Shown piece by piece: positions 17,391 through 25,493 of a DNA stretch of 64,000 nucleotides. A program made the position numbers and the translations under genes. Source of the DNA: Stenotrophomonas sp. UBA2302 (GTDB lineage Bacteria; Pseudomonadota; Gammaproteobacteria; Xanthomonadales; Xanthomonadaceae); assembly GCA_002345545.1 (NCBI GenBank), contig DDVW01000036.1, positions 1 to 64,000 of the forward strand, in the 5' to 3' direction. Position 1 is the first letter of the stretch, and each line of letters begins with the position of its first letter. Below the pieces are notes generated by a model. That model was given only the letters and a program-made list of their open reading frames with translations, made no database searches and had not been told where the DNA came from.

Positions 17391-20198
17391 TCAGCTGCGG
17401 GTAGTCGGCAGGCTACGACGTGCCAGCAACAGCAGGCCTTCCAGCCTGCGCCGGTCCGGTGCATCGGCCAGCAGCAGGCGCTTGAACATCGGTGCCGCCT
17501 GCTGCAATTCCTCCAGCGCCAGCTGCGGGTGTTCGAATCTGAGCAGCGTCTCGGCCAGCTGCAGCCGGCAATACGCGGTTTCCAGCTTGTCGTCGCCATA
17601 GCGTGAACGGGCGAACCGCAACGCGGTACGACGCAATGCCAGCGCCGCCGCTCCTTCCATGCGGCGCTCGGCCAGATCACCACGCACCTTCAGCAGCGGC
17701 AGTTCGAAGCCCGCCGGCATCTGCGCCGGCAGGCCGGCCAGCAGCACCTGCGCCCGTTCCACGTCGTTCTGCAGGATATGCCAGTGGATCCGGTACAGCC
17801 GCGCCTCCACACGTCCCGGCGCATCCACCGGCAACGCCGCCTCCAGTCCCGCATCCGCATGGGCCAGCAACCGGCCGGCCTCGCCCATGCGACCATCGCC
17901 CATCAACAGTTTTCCCAGTGTGACTTCGGCACGCAGGCTGGTCGGCGACTCGGCGCCCAGCTGTTTCTTGCGCAATTCCCACGCCTGACGGTACATCTGT
18001 TCGGCCTGCGCGATATCGCCACGCGCCTCGTGTAGACCGGCGTAGTTGAGCAGGCCCATCGAATAGTCGACCGAGTCCTCGCCGTGGAGCAGCGCACTGA
18101 GGTGCTGCCGTTGCCGGTACTGCGCATCGGCGGCGACATGGTCCCCCGAATCGCGGTACAGATCGGCCAGCGCGTCATGCTGGATCAGCACAAAACTGCT
18201 TTCCGCGCCGTAAAGATCGATGGCATGGCGCAGCCCCGAGCGTGCCAGCGGCAAGGCACGGTCGAACTTGCCCTGTTCACGCAGGATCTGCGTCAAGCGG
18301 ACTTCCGAGGCCAGCGCCAGGCTGGTACGGCGGCCATGCAGGCCGGCCAGCACCTTGCGGAACTCGGCTTCGGCCGATTCCAGCCGGCCCCGGCGCAGGT
18401 ACATCAGCCCGCGCTGGTACGCCAGGTCATGCAGGGCGACGTCCACATCCTTGCCCGGAAGCGCCTCGTACAGCCGCACCGCGCGCTCGAACGCCGCCTC
18501 GGCGTTGTCGAACTGCTGCTGGTTTGTATGCGCCAGCGCCTTGGCCACCTGCAGCCGCGCATGGGTCTCCGACGTTTTATTCCGGTCAAGCAGCGCCCAC
18601 CCGCGTTCGGCCATCTCCAGACCGACCACGCCATTGCCGTCACTTGTTTTCTGGATGGAAAGGCTTGCCAGCACAGCGGCCGCATCGCCGAGACGGCTCC
18701 CTCCCTCCTGCAGGAAGCCCTCATAAGCCTGCTGCAACAGATGTTCGGCCTGGGCCGAAGCGCCCGAGTTCTGGTAGGCCACGCCAAGGGTCGCACGCAT
18801 GCGCGCCAGTTGCGCCGGTGCGTCCTCCAGATCCCGCGACACCCGCAGCGCGGCCCGGTCGAGCAGTTGCCGCGAGGTCAGCTCCTCATCGCCGCGCTCG
18901 GTACGCAGGAACGGATCGGCGGTTTCAAAGACACCGATCATGAAGTCCGTCATCTGCCGGGCGATGGCCGCATCCTCGCGTGCCTGCTGCCGGGTATGCA
19001 CCAGACTGCTGACAAACGCGACAAGCACCGACAACGCCCCCACTCCCAGCGCAGTGGCCCGCCAGTTGCGACGCAGCCCCTTGCGCAGCACATGCAACCG
19101 CTCCTTTTCGCGGGTGGCGATCGGCTGGTGTTCCAGGTAGCGGCGCACGTCGGCGATGAGTGCTTCCACCGAGCGGTAACGCCGATCCACCTCAAGCGCA
19201 CAGGCGCGCGCGGCGATCGCATCCAGATCCCCCGCCAGCAACCTCTTCCAGCGCAGCTGTCCGGGCGCATGCTGGCTGGGCAGCGCCACAGGCACATCGA
19301 TATCCTGCTCCGTACGCACGCAACTGCGCGTGGTGAGCAGTTCGACCAGCATCACTCCGAGGCTGTAGACATCACTGGCCGCGACCACCGCCGCGCCGCG
19401 CATCAGCTCCGGGCTGGCATAGGTCGGCGTGCAGTAGCCCGAATCCTGCTTCGTGCGGGCATCGTTGAGCACCCGCGCCAAGCCGAAATCCAGCAGCACC
19501 GGCTGTCCATCGGCCATCACCAGCACGTTGCTGGGCTTGAGGTCGCAGTGCAGCACCAGCCGCTCGTGTGCGGCCTGCACGATCGCGGCGATTTCCAGAA
19601 ACAGGTGCAGACGCTGGAACAGATCCAGATTGTGTGCCGCGCAATACCTGTCCAGCGACTCGCCGTCGATGTACTCCATCACCAGATAGGGATGCCCTTC
19701 CGGCGTGGTGCCGCCGTCGTACAGGCGCGCCACATGCGGCAACTGCAGGTCCGCCAGCACCTGGCGCTCGGCAGCAAGGCGATCGACCTCGGTGGTGCCC
19801 GGCAGGCCATGCAGCAGCTTGATCGCAACCGTGCGCTGGTAGACCCCGTCCGCCCGTTCCGCCTTGAACACGGTGCCCATGCCGCCCCGGGCAATACGCC
19901 GGGTCAGCCGCCAGGGACCGAGCCGGTCACCCACGCCGAACTCCGGGGTCATCGCCTGTGCCAGGGCCACATCCAGCCGGGTGGCCACCTTGCTCAGGCC
20001 AACGGTCTGCGCGCGCAACAGCTCGAACACTTCCTCCACAACGTCGGCGTCCTGGCAACGCTGTGCCAACGCTGGCCGCCATTGCTCACGCGGCAGATCG
20101 CAGACTTCATCGAACAGCCCACGCACCCGCGCCCAGCGACCGGCGTCTGCCCCCGTGTCTTCGCCGGTGGGCATCAGAGCAGTTGCCGGTTCAGCCAA
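17391..20198 (-). CDS. Transmembrane Ser/Thr protein kinase with TPR sensor region (PknS-like)
   Basis: A 935-residue kinase. Hanks-type domain about 92-370: glycine loop ARGGMGTV, VAIK (K127), catalytic loop HCDLKPSNVL (D219), DFG (237-239) and TPTYASPE. The usual HRD is HCD, so it is a non-RD kinase. One membrane helix lies at about 381-401, then about 530 residues of TPR-like repeats, probably periplasmic. It overlaps the ECF sigma gene by 25 bases, so translation is coupled. In Xanthomonas citri the homologous arrangement (EcfK/PknS) is reported to control type VI secretion. By analogy this kinase may phosphorylate its neighbouring sigma factor; the target regulon here is unknown. Confidence 0.88.
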   Translation of the reverse strand: MAEPATALMPTGEDTGADAGRWARVRGLFDEVCDLPREQWRPALAQRCQDADVVEEVFELLRAQTVGLSKVATRLDVALAQAMTPEFGVGDRLGPWRLTRRIARGGMGTVFKAERADGVYQRTVAIKLLHGLPGTTEVDRLAAERQVLADLQLPHVARLYDGGTTPEGHPYLVMEYIDGESLDRYCAAHNLDLFQRLHLFLEIAAIVQAAHERLVLHCDLKPSNVLVMADGQPVLLDFGLARVLNDARTKQDSGYCTPTYASPELMRGAAVVAASDVYSLGVMLVELLTTRSCVRTEQDIDVPVALPSQHAPGQLRWKRLLAGDLDAIAARACALEVDRRYRSVEALIADVRRYLEHQPIATREKERLHVLRKGLRRNWRATALGVGALSVLVAFVSSLVHTRQQAREDAAIARQMTDFMIGVFETADPFLRTERGDEELTSRQLLDRAALRVSRDLEDAPAQLARMRATLGVAYQNSGASAQAEHLLQQAYEGFLQEGGSRLGDAAAVLASLSIQKTSDGNGVVGLEMAERGWALLDRNKTSETHARLQVAKALAHTNQQQFDNAEAAFERAVRLYEALPGKDVDVALHDLAYQRGLMYLRRGRLESAEAEFRKVLAGLHGRRTSLALASEVRLTQILREQGKFDRALPLARSGLRHAIDLYGAESSFVLIQHDALADLYRDSGDHVAADAQYRQRQHLSALLHGEDSVDYSMGLLNYAGLHEARGDIAQAEQMYRQAWELRKKQLGAESPTSLRAEVTLGKLLMGDGRMGEAGRLLAHADAGLEAALPVDAPGRVEARLYRIHWHILQNDVERAQVLLAGLPAQMPAGFELPLLKVRGDLAERRMEGAAALALRRTALRFARSRYGDDKLETAYCRLQLAETLLRFEHPQLALEELQQAAPMFKRLLLADAPDRRRLEGLLLLARRSLPTTRS

Positions 20199-20725
20199 GC
20201 CCGGGCAAAGCGCAGGTCACGATCCACCGTCGGTGCGGAGATTCCCAGTACCAGGGCGATCTCATCGCGGCTCATGCCACCGAAATACGTCAGTTCGATG
20301 GTGCTCGCCGCACGCGGCTCCAGTTCGGAAAGCCGGTTCAAGGCCTGATGCAGGGCCAGCACGTCATAGCCGATGCCCGCCTCATCCACCGCGTTTTCGG
20401 CATGCGAAAGGGTCAGCTGCTCGGCATTGCCACCGCGTTTGTCCGCCCCCCGCGCGCGCAGGTGATCCACCAGCACCGAGCGCATTTTCAGCGCCGCCAC
20501 CGCGATGAAATGGGTGCGGTCGTTGTAATCGACGTCCGTTCCCAGCAGGCGGAGCAGGGATTCGTTGACCAGCACGGCCGGCTGCAATGTCCCGCCCGTG
20601 TGATTGACCAGGCGATTGCGGGCGATGAGCATCAGGTCGGCATACAGCGCCTCGAACAGATGCTCGCGCGCCTGCAGGTCTCCCTGTTGCCAGCGGTGCA
20701 GCAGCTGCGTGATTTGCTCGCTCAA
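20174..20725 (-). CDS. ECF sigma factor of the kinase-linked (ECF43 / TIGR02999-like) type
   Basis: A 183-residue sigma-70 family factor. Region 2 covers about 5-95 (LYADLMLIARNRL through HFIAVAALKMRSVLVDHLR) and region 4 covers about 120-180 (STIELTYFGGMSRDEIALVLGISAPTVDRDLRFARAWL), a helix-turn-helix that reads the -35 element. The signature VLVDHLRARGADKRGG is typical of the Xanthomonas/planctomycete ECF group. No anti-sigma gene is adjacent; instead the overlapping downstream gene is the Ser/Thr kinase, consistent with activation by phosphorylation as described for this group. Confidence 0.88.
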   Translation of the reverse strand: MSEQITQLLHRWQQGDLQAREHLFEALYADLMLIARNRLVNHTGGTLQPAVLVNESLLRLLGTDVDYNDRTHFIAVAALKMRSVLVDHLRARGADKRGGNAEQLTLSHAENAVDEAGIGYDVLALHQALNRLSELEPRAASTIELTYFGGMSRDEIALVLGISAPTVDRDLRFARAWLNRQLL

Positions 20726-21029
20726 AGTTTTCCCGCCCCCCCGGATTCAGCCGACGATGGTAGAGCCGCCGCCGGACACTGCCAACCGGTGCCTGATGGA
20801 TCATGACGCTGCCCGATCCGAGCCGCACGCCAGACAAGCACATGTCCACCCGCGCCCCCGTGGCCTCCAGCGCGGCGACAGGGACAGCGGCAGACGCCTG
20901 CCCTGCTCATGTCCCGTCACCCTCATCCGCTGAATGTCGTACGTGCTTTTCCGGCAATTTCTCGAAACAAGGTGAAGATTCGGATTTTTGCGTTAGAATG
21001 CGCACCCGGCAAATCGCCGGATGTTGCAT
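20726..21029. other. Intergenic region upstream of ECF gene and tRNA-Lys
   Basis: About 300 bases with no convincing gene. At 20994-20999 is TAGAAT, a good -10 hexamer placed about 30 bases before the tRNA and followed by a GC-rich discriminator (GCGCACCC), as expected for a stringently controlled stable-RNA promoter. A -35 element is not clear. The rest presumably holds the leftward promoter of the sigma/kinase pair; I see no strong match. Confidence 0.4.
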
Positions 21030-21105
21030 GGGCCGTTAGCTCAGTCGGTAGAGCAGAAGACTTTTAATCTTTTGGTCGATGGTTCGAATCCATCACGGCC
21101 CACCA
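21030..21105 (+). tRNA. tRNA-Lys (anticodon UUU)
   Basis: A complete 76-nt cloverleaf with encoded CCA. Acceptor stem GGGCCGT/ACGGCCC, D arm GCTC/GAGC, anticodon stem GAAGA/TCTTT with loop CTTTTAA (anticodon TTT at 21063-21065), T arm GATGG-TTCGAAT-CCATC. It is the integration site of the prophage. The 3' part from 21060 onward is phage-supplied sequence and the displaced original lies at 54119-54164. Confidence 0.97.
21060..21105. repeat. attL: 46-bp core inside tRNA-Lys
   Basis: Identical over 46 bases to 54119-54164, running from the A before the anticodon loop to the encoded CCA. Bases just outside differ on both sides (G/A before, A/G after), so the limits are exact. It restores an intact tRNA after integration. 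Confidence 0.95.
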
Positions 21106-21112
21106 ATAAAAC

Positions 21113-21143
21113 AGGCACTTAGCTCGCGCCAAGTGCCTTTTTT
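21113..21143 (+). terminator. Rho-independent terminator after tRNA-Lys, phage-supplied
   Basis: Stem AGGCACTT (21113-21120) and AAGTGCCT (21131-21138) with a 10-base loop and T6. It is inside the prophage, so the phage supplies a terminator for the tRNA transcript and shields the integrase gene behind it from rightward readthrough. Confidence 0.85.
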
Positions 21144-21174
21144 GTGCCCGATTGGGAAAACAGTTGGGAAAAAA

Positions 21175-22332
21175 CTACGGTCTCTGGGCTGGTTTCACTC
21201 GGTCCAGGCCGTGCCGGTACCGCTGCCGCATGGCCAGTGTGCGGTGGCCACCATCGGCTTCATCCTCCGAATCTGTGATGCCGCGGTGCTTGAGGCCGTG
21301 CAGTGAGAAACGCTGCTCCTTGGTGATCACCCCTTCCTTGATCGCTGCCCTGATCAGCCGTTGCCAGGCGCTATCCAGGGCGGACTTGGTGAGCGGCGTT
21401 CCCGACTCGGTAACCAGCAGCTCGCGATCTTCCGCCCGGATCGGTACCGGCCGCTCCTTCTCCGCCATCCGTTCGGCGCGATAAGCCTGTAGCCAGGTCA
21501 CTGCATCGCGCAGGTCCTGGTTCCATTCCGTCAGGTTGTCGATCGAGCCCTTGGTCCGGTTGCTGATGATGCCTTCCTTGGTGATGTGGGCATCGGTCAG
21601 CGTATTGACCTCGATCCCCCGCAGCCTCACCGCATAGGCCAGCACCATCACTGCCGGCATGTAGGGCGAGAGGCTGCCGCGCGTGTGCGCCTTCCTTGCC
21701 GCACACACTCGTGCAAAAGCCAGTACCGCCTCCTGGGCCTCCGGCGCCGGCATCTTGAAGGCGCCCACCTCCTTTGCCTCACGCACGCCTTTGCAGGGGT
21801 TCTCCTTGCAGTAGCCGTGGCGGATGCCCCAGCTGAAGAGCCTCCGCAGGTAGCGCAGCACGTGGTTGGCCTTGCTGGGGGTCGCCGGTACCGCCGGCTG
21901 CTGGCCGCTGGCCTCTCGGCCGGCGGCGATGGTCTCCACCAGCCTCTGGATGGTGGGAACGGTGAAGCGCCGCACCTGCAACTGCCCGAGCGTGGATCCA
22001 TCCCTGAGTATCCAGCCGCATGCCGTTTCAGCCTGTGTGTCGTAGCCCTTGCGTGTCCCAGGCTTGAGGTCGCGGTATTCGGTGGACTTCTTGAACGCGT
22101 CGGCCATGTGCTGCAGCGTGCCGCGCTCCACCCCGGTCAACGCCTCCTCCACCAACGCATGAAGGTCTGACAGCTTTGCGAGCGGACTGGCCACGGTTTT
22201 CTTCTTCGGCCGGCCTTCGGGCTGGTCCACAAGGATGTACCACCTGCCCATGTCCCAGTAGATGCCAGCGGGCAGTGCCCGCTGGTCAATATGCCCGGGG
22301 ATATCCGGATTGAACTTTCGCCTTCTCCCCAT
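21175..22332 (-). CDS. int: Phage tyrosine recombinase (integrase)
   Basis: A 385-residue site-specific recombinase. The C-terminal catalytic domain has Arg I in AYAVRLRGIEVNTL (about R238), the box II segment SLHGLKHRGIT (H345, R350), H363 in GGHRT and the nucleophile Tyr in RQRYRHGLDRV (Y372). The N-terminal half supplies arm-type and core-binding domains. It is the last gene of the leftward early operon and ends 70 bases from attL, the usual place for a tRNA-targeting phage integrase. Confidence 0.95.
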   Translation of the reverse strand: MGRRRKFNPDIPGHIDQRALPAGIYWDMGRWYILVDQPEGRPKKKTVASPLAKLSDLHALVEEALTGVERGTLQHMADAFKKSTEYRDLKPGTRKGYDTQAETACGWILRDGSTLGQLQVRRFTVPTIQRLVETIAAGREASGQQPAVPATPSKANHVLRYLRRLFSWGIRHGYCKENPCKGVREAKEVGAFKMPAPEAQEAVLAFARVCAARKAHTRGSLSPYMPAVMVLAYAVRLRGIEVNTLTDAHITKEGIISNRTKGSIDNLTEWNQDLRDAVTWLQAYRAERMAEKERPVPIRAEDRELLVTESGTPLTKSALDSAWQRLIRAAIKEGVITKEQRFSLHGLKHRGITDSEDEADGGHRTLAMRQRYRHGLDRVKPAQRP

Positions 22333-22535
22333 CAGATCTGATCCTCCAGCCTGTCCTCTGCGCCCCCATCCTTCATGCCGGCCCCAAGTCCAAGCGCCGC
22401 ATTGAGGGCGTCAACAGTGGTGAACACCCCGCCGGCACCATCATCCAGCAGCCGCACGTGGTTCTTCTTGGCCCACCGCACCACCGTGGCAGCCCGTGGC
22501 AGGCCGCCAAGCGGCCGCACGATCCGCTGCAGCAC
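22332..22535 (-). CDS. Small putative DNA-binding protein next to integrase (excisionase candidate)
   Basis: About 67 residues if started at GTG 22535; upstream GTG codons near 22590 would add about 19 residues, and no start has a convincing ribosome site. The core GLPRAATVVRWAKKNHVRL looks like a short winged-helix or MerR-like helix pair and loosely resembles DUF4224 proteins that sit beside phage integrases. It overlaps the int start by one base. Position and size fit a recombination directionality factor; this is inference. Confidence 0.55.
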   Translation of the reverse strand: MLQRIVRPLGGLPRAATVVRWAKKNHVRLLDDGAGGVFTTVDALNAALGLGAGMKDGGAEDRLEDQI

Positions 22536-22543
22536 CGGGAACG

Positions 22544-22753
22544 TCAGGACGCCCCCGGTGTGCCCTGCAGCCAGCCCCGCCGGCACTGCCACTGCCGTCG
22601 CATCTCCTCGCGCAGTTGTCCGGCCGCTTCCGGCCCGCGTACTGCGGTGATTCTGGCCACCAGGGCGTCCACAGCCTTGCGGTCGGTGTATCCCGCCCGC
22701 AGCCACGTCCTGGCTTCGCACTGGCTCCGGTATTCCTCGCTGTACGTGTCCAT
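22544..22753 (-). CDS. Small phage protein with REEMRRQW motif
   Basis: A 69-residue basic helical protein, MDTYSEEYRSQCEARTWLR...QLREEMRRQWQCRRGW. It resembles a small conserved family in proteobacterial P2-like prophages (I think DUF7696); no function is known to me. The ATG at 22753 overlaps the stop of the preceding gene (TGATG), so translation is coupled. Confidence 0.65.
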   Translation of the reverse strand: MDTYSEEYRSQCEARTWLRAGYTDRKAVDALVARITAVRGPEAAGQLREEMRRQWQCRRGWLQGTPGAS

Positions 22754-23022
22754 CAGCCACGGTTCCCTCCAGTGAGCCGCAGGCCCAGCTGCAGCACGTT
22801 GGAAGGAGCCGGGGCAGGACGGCGGGCACGGATACCATTGATCCGCCGCCATTCGCGTGTGGCGGCGGCTGGCTCGGCGTACTTTTGCGTTCGACAGCAC
22901 GGGCATTCGACATAGTGGCCACCGCCGGCGGACGCGCGGCGCCCGTCCTCCATCAGCCTGGCCACATGGCCGTTCTTGCAGTTCATCGCCGCGGGTAGGC
23001 GTTCCAGTTGGCGTTGGGTCAC
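22753..23022 (-). CDS. Small zinc-ribbon-like phage protein
   Basis: An 89-residue protein with Cys/His pairs CKNGH and ECPCC separated by about 20 residues, a likely zinc-binding knuckle, followed by a basic helix (TREWRRINGIRARR). The GTG start at 23022 overlaps the methyltransferase stop (GTGA). An internal ATG at 22986 (MNCKNGH) would still keep the zinc site. Function unknown; similar genes occur in early operons of related prophages. Confidence 0.65.
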   Translation of the reverse strand: MTQRQLERLPAAMNCKNGHVARLMEDGRRASAGGGHYVECPCCRTQKYAEPAAATREWRRINGIRARRPAPAPSNVLQLGLRLTGGNRG

Positions 23023-24695
23023 TGGGCGACCTCCGGCATGGTCATGGCGACAGCCACGTCACGCACCCAGATTGGGGTGCTCCCCAGCGCGAAGGTCTGC
23101 CCGGTCCACGACAGCAGAAGCGTGCGGCCGATTTCCTCGGCGATGGCGCGCGCGGCCGCCGGCGGCACGGCGTTGCCGATGCGCTCGCGCCACGCCTGGT
23201 CGGATAGGCCATCAAGCTCGAGCTTTTCCTCCGGTTCGACCAGCGACTGCAGGGCCGCCAGCTCCAAGGTGGTGAATGGCCGGTGCCACGTTCCGTCTAG
23301 GCTGCGGATCACGCACACCAGATTGTCGCGCGCGCCGGGCAGGCGCGGGTCAGCCACGGACCAGCGGCCGTTGTCGTGGCCGGCGGCCGCGCTCACGGCG
23401 CCGCTGCTGCTGTCCCAGCCCACCACGCCGTAGTGGCCGTTGGTTAGGTACGCGTCGCCCTTCTGGCGCTGGCTTGCGGGGCGAGGATCAGCCACGGCGA
23501 ACGCGCCCTGGCCGGTGTCGCTCCGCGCGATGACTGTGCCGGCGGCCTCGCCGAAACCGGTCACGCGGTACTTGCCGGCGCCCTCGAATCCGCTGGAAGC
23601 GCGAGGGTCGGCGACCGAGAACGTGCCCTGGCCCGGGGACTTCACGCCGATCACCGCGCCCGCGGTGTCGTCCATGCCGAGCACGCCGTACTGCTGGTAC
23701 TGCGCTGCGCCAGCGGCGGCGCGCGGGTCAGCCACGCTGAAGGCACCGTTGCTGGGCAGACTTTCCCCGGCAACGGTGCCGGTCGTGTCATCCCAGCTAT
23801 GCACGCCCAGATAGCCGCGACGGTATTCGGGAACGATCAGGTAGTCGCGCAGAACGCCGTCTTCCACTGCCAGCCGGTTGAGGCTGCGCCAGTCGCTCCC
23901 GGCCTCCACGAACGCCAGACGGACCCACGTTTTCCACTGCAGCGCCGGCACGCGGTGCATCGGCCCGGCGCGCTCCACGTCGCCGGCCAACGGCATACGG
24001 CCCAGCACCGAGCCAACGGCCTGCAGTGGCCGCTTCACCGGTTCGTACAGAAACGGCGGCACCTTCTCGGCGTGACGCGCCACCAGCAGGAACCGCTTCC
24101 TGCTCTGCGCCAAGCCGCCCAGTTCGCCGCAGTCGTGCGTGGTTTCGGCCACCACGTAACCGTAGGCCCGCAGCAGCGCACCAATCTGGTCCAGCAGGTG
24201 CCGGCCGCGCGAAGCGATGCGCGGCACGTTCTCGAACAGCACAATTTCCACCGGGTCATCCCGGTAGGCTTCCAGCATCAGCCAGATCCCGCGCAGCGTC
24301 AGGCGGTTGAGCGCTTGGTACTTGTCCGTGCGGCTCTTGCTCTCGGCCATCAGGCCCGAGAAGCCCTTGCACGGGGCGGACAGGAACATGACGTGCGGCC
24401 GCTCGCCACCGAACGCTCGGTGGATGTCGGTGGTGGTGGCCTCGCGCCATCCGGTTGGCGGCTCGCAACCCCAGAACGCGCGGTACTGCTCAAGGTCGAA
24501 TAGATCCATCACCGTGCCGGGCACGCCGGCGATGCGGTTGAAATCAGCAATGGCGGCCGGGTCCACATCGATGCCGCCGATGCAGCGATAGGTGGCCTGT
24601 GCAGTGCCGATGTCCGGGCGTGCCTGGTTAAAGCCACGGGCACCGGCGCCCAGGCCAGAGAACATACCGGCGTGGCGGATCTCGAACTTATGCAT
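23019..24695 (-). CDS. Phage DNA (cytosine-5) methyltransferase with repeated recognition region
   Basis: A 558-residue C5-methyltransferase. SAM motif GMFSGLGAGARGF is at about 10-22, catalytic Cys in APCKGFS (C109; canonical PCQ is PCK), ENV (155-157), QSRKRF (about 197-202), and C-terminal motif RERIGNAVPP. Residues about 295-458 hold four copies of a roughly 40-residue unit ending FSVADPR (at about 319, 359, 399 and 445), in the place of the target recognition domain. ATG 24695 has a GGGGGA ribosome site 7 bases upstream and overlaps the previous gene by 8 bases; an in-frame TTG at 24722 is less likely. Probably protects phage DNA from host restriction. Confidence 0.9.
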   Translation of the reverse strand: MHKFEIRHAGMFSGLGAGARGFNQARPDIGTAQATYRCIGGIDVDPAAIADFNRIAGVPGTVMDLFDLEQYRAFWGCEPPTGWREATTTDIHRAFGGERPHVMFLSAPCKGFSGLMAESKSRTDKYQALNRLTLRGIWLMLEAYRDDPVEIVLFENVPRIASRGRHLLDQIGALLRAYGYVVAETTHDCGELGGLAQSRKRFLLVARHAEKVPPFLYEPVKRPLQAVGSVLGRMPLAGDVERAGPMHRVPALQWKTWVRLAFVEAGSDWRSLNRLAVEDGVLRDYLIVPEYRRGYLGVHSWDDTTGTVAGESLPSNGAFSVADPRAAAGAAQYQQYGVLGMDDTAGAVIGVKSPGQGTFSVADPRASSGFEGAGKYRVTGFGEAAGTVIARSDTGQGAFAVADPRPASQRQKGDAYLTNGHYGVVGWDSSSGAVSAAAGHDNGRWSVADPRLPGARDNLVCVIRSLDGTWHRPFTTLELAALQSLVEPEEKLELDGLSDQAWRERIGNAVPPAAARAIAEEIGRTLLLSWTGQTFALGSTPIWVRDVAVAMTMPEVAQ

Positions 24696-24975
24696 TCGCT
24701 TTCCCCCAGTTGCGGCAGGCAATCAGGTACTGCTGCACGTCCGACTCGGCACAGTGGCCCTCGCTCTGCATTGCCCGCTCGGCATCACGCAGGAGCGGGA
24801 TGCTGTCGGCGTCGATCCGGTCCAGTGCCTGGGCGATGGTGTAGCCCTCATCGATCAGCCAGTCGTGGCGGTTCAATACCAGGGCAACGGTCAGCGCTTC
24901 GCCGGTCGACATCGGTCCCGGCGTGCCGGCCGCACGGGCGGCGCGGCACAGTTCAATGATGCGATCGAGGTTCAC
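24688..24975 (-). CDS. Hypothetical phage early protein
   Basis: A 95-residue protein, MNLDRIIELCRAARAAG through CRNWGKANA, predicted mostly helical with no recognisable motif. It overlaps both neighbours by a few bases (ATGA-type junctions), which supports it as a genuine member of the early operon. Confidence 0.65.
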   Translation of the reverse strand: MNLDRIIELCRAARAAGTPGPMSTGEALTVALVLNRHDWLIDEGYTIAQALDRIDADSIPLLRDAERAMQSEGHCAESDVQQYLIACRNWGKANA

Positions 24976-25394
24976 CGGGCCACCTCCAGTTCCTGGGCAG
25001 CGGCATCGATGACGGCGCCGCAGGCGGAAGAGGCGGCCCGCGGCAGCATGTTGGCCACCTCATGCGGGAAGGCCATGCGGTCCAGCCAGGCGGCCAGCTC
25101 GGGGCTCACCGCGGCACCCGCTGCGCCCATCGAGGCGATTCCCTCCACCCTCCACCAGCCCTTGCCCCGGCCGCGGCGGCGTTCCCACCGCTGCATGACG
25201 CTCGTTTCCCGGCCCATGGCCAGTTGGGCATGGATGGTCACCTGGTCATGGGTGACGGTCATGGTCACCACCGCGCGTGCCTGCGGGGTTTGGCGGTGAT
25301 TCGGGGTGATCGTGGTAAGTTCCACACCGGGTCCGGTGGTCGGTACCGGTGAAGGTGTAACGGTGTTGGGGGCATCCCCGCTCATCTGTTGCAT
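24972..25394 (-). CDS. Hypothetical phage early protein with duplicated leader
   Basis: A 140-residue protein. An N-terminal Pro/Thr-rich segment is followed by a region with HDQVTIHAQLAMG and WERRRGRGKGWWRVEG and a helical C-terminus. No family recognised. The start ATG 25394 (MQQMSGD) is chosen because CAGGAG lies about 9 bases upstream. This ribosome-site block, and a 17-base motif further upstream, are copied in the leader before the primase-helicase gene (see repeats). Confidence 0.6.
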   Translation of the reverse strand: MQQMSGDAPNTVTPSPVPTTGPGVELTTITPNHRQTPQARAVVTMTVTHDQVTIHAQLAMGRETSVMQRWERRRGRGKGWWRVEGIASMGAAGAAVSPELAAWLDRMAFPHEVANMLPRAASSACGAVIDAAAQELEVAR

Positions 25395-25437
25395 GGCTCT
25401 CATCTCCTGAGCTTTGCTGGGAAGGCCCTTGGGGTTG

Positions 25438-25454
25438 GTGTTGGCGCACCGCCC
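25438..25454. repeat. 17-bp leader repeat, copy 2
   Basis: GTGTTGGCGCACCGCCC, identical to 28258-28274. On the transcribed (minus) strand it reads GGGCGGTGCGCCAACAC and lies about 45 bases before the start codon of the gene at 25394. The first 11 bases also occur in the 5' arm of the small RNA at 29561-29631. Confidence 0.8.
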
Positions 25455-25493
25455 GCCGGGCCCGCTGTTTTGGTGCTCGCGCACCGGTTTTTG

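Noticed and set aside
18084..20348. 754-codon plus-strand frame opposite the kinase
   Set aside because: Antisense to a kinase with all catalytic motifs; composition is shadow-like and no family is recognisable.
21319..21328. GGTGATCACC palindrome inside int as an extra iteron or operator
   Set aside because: A single copy within coding sequence; not enriched, so no reason to link it to the block at 53.6 kb.
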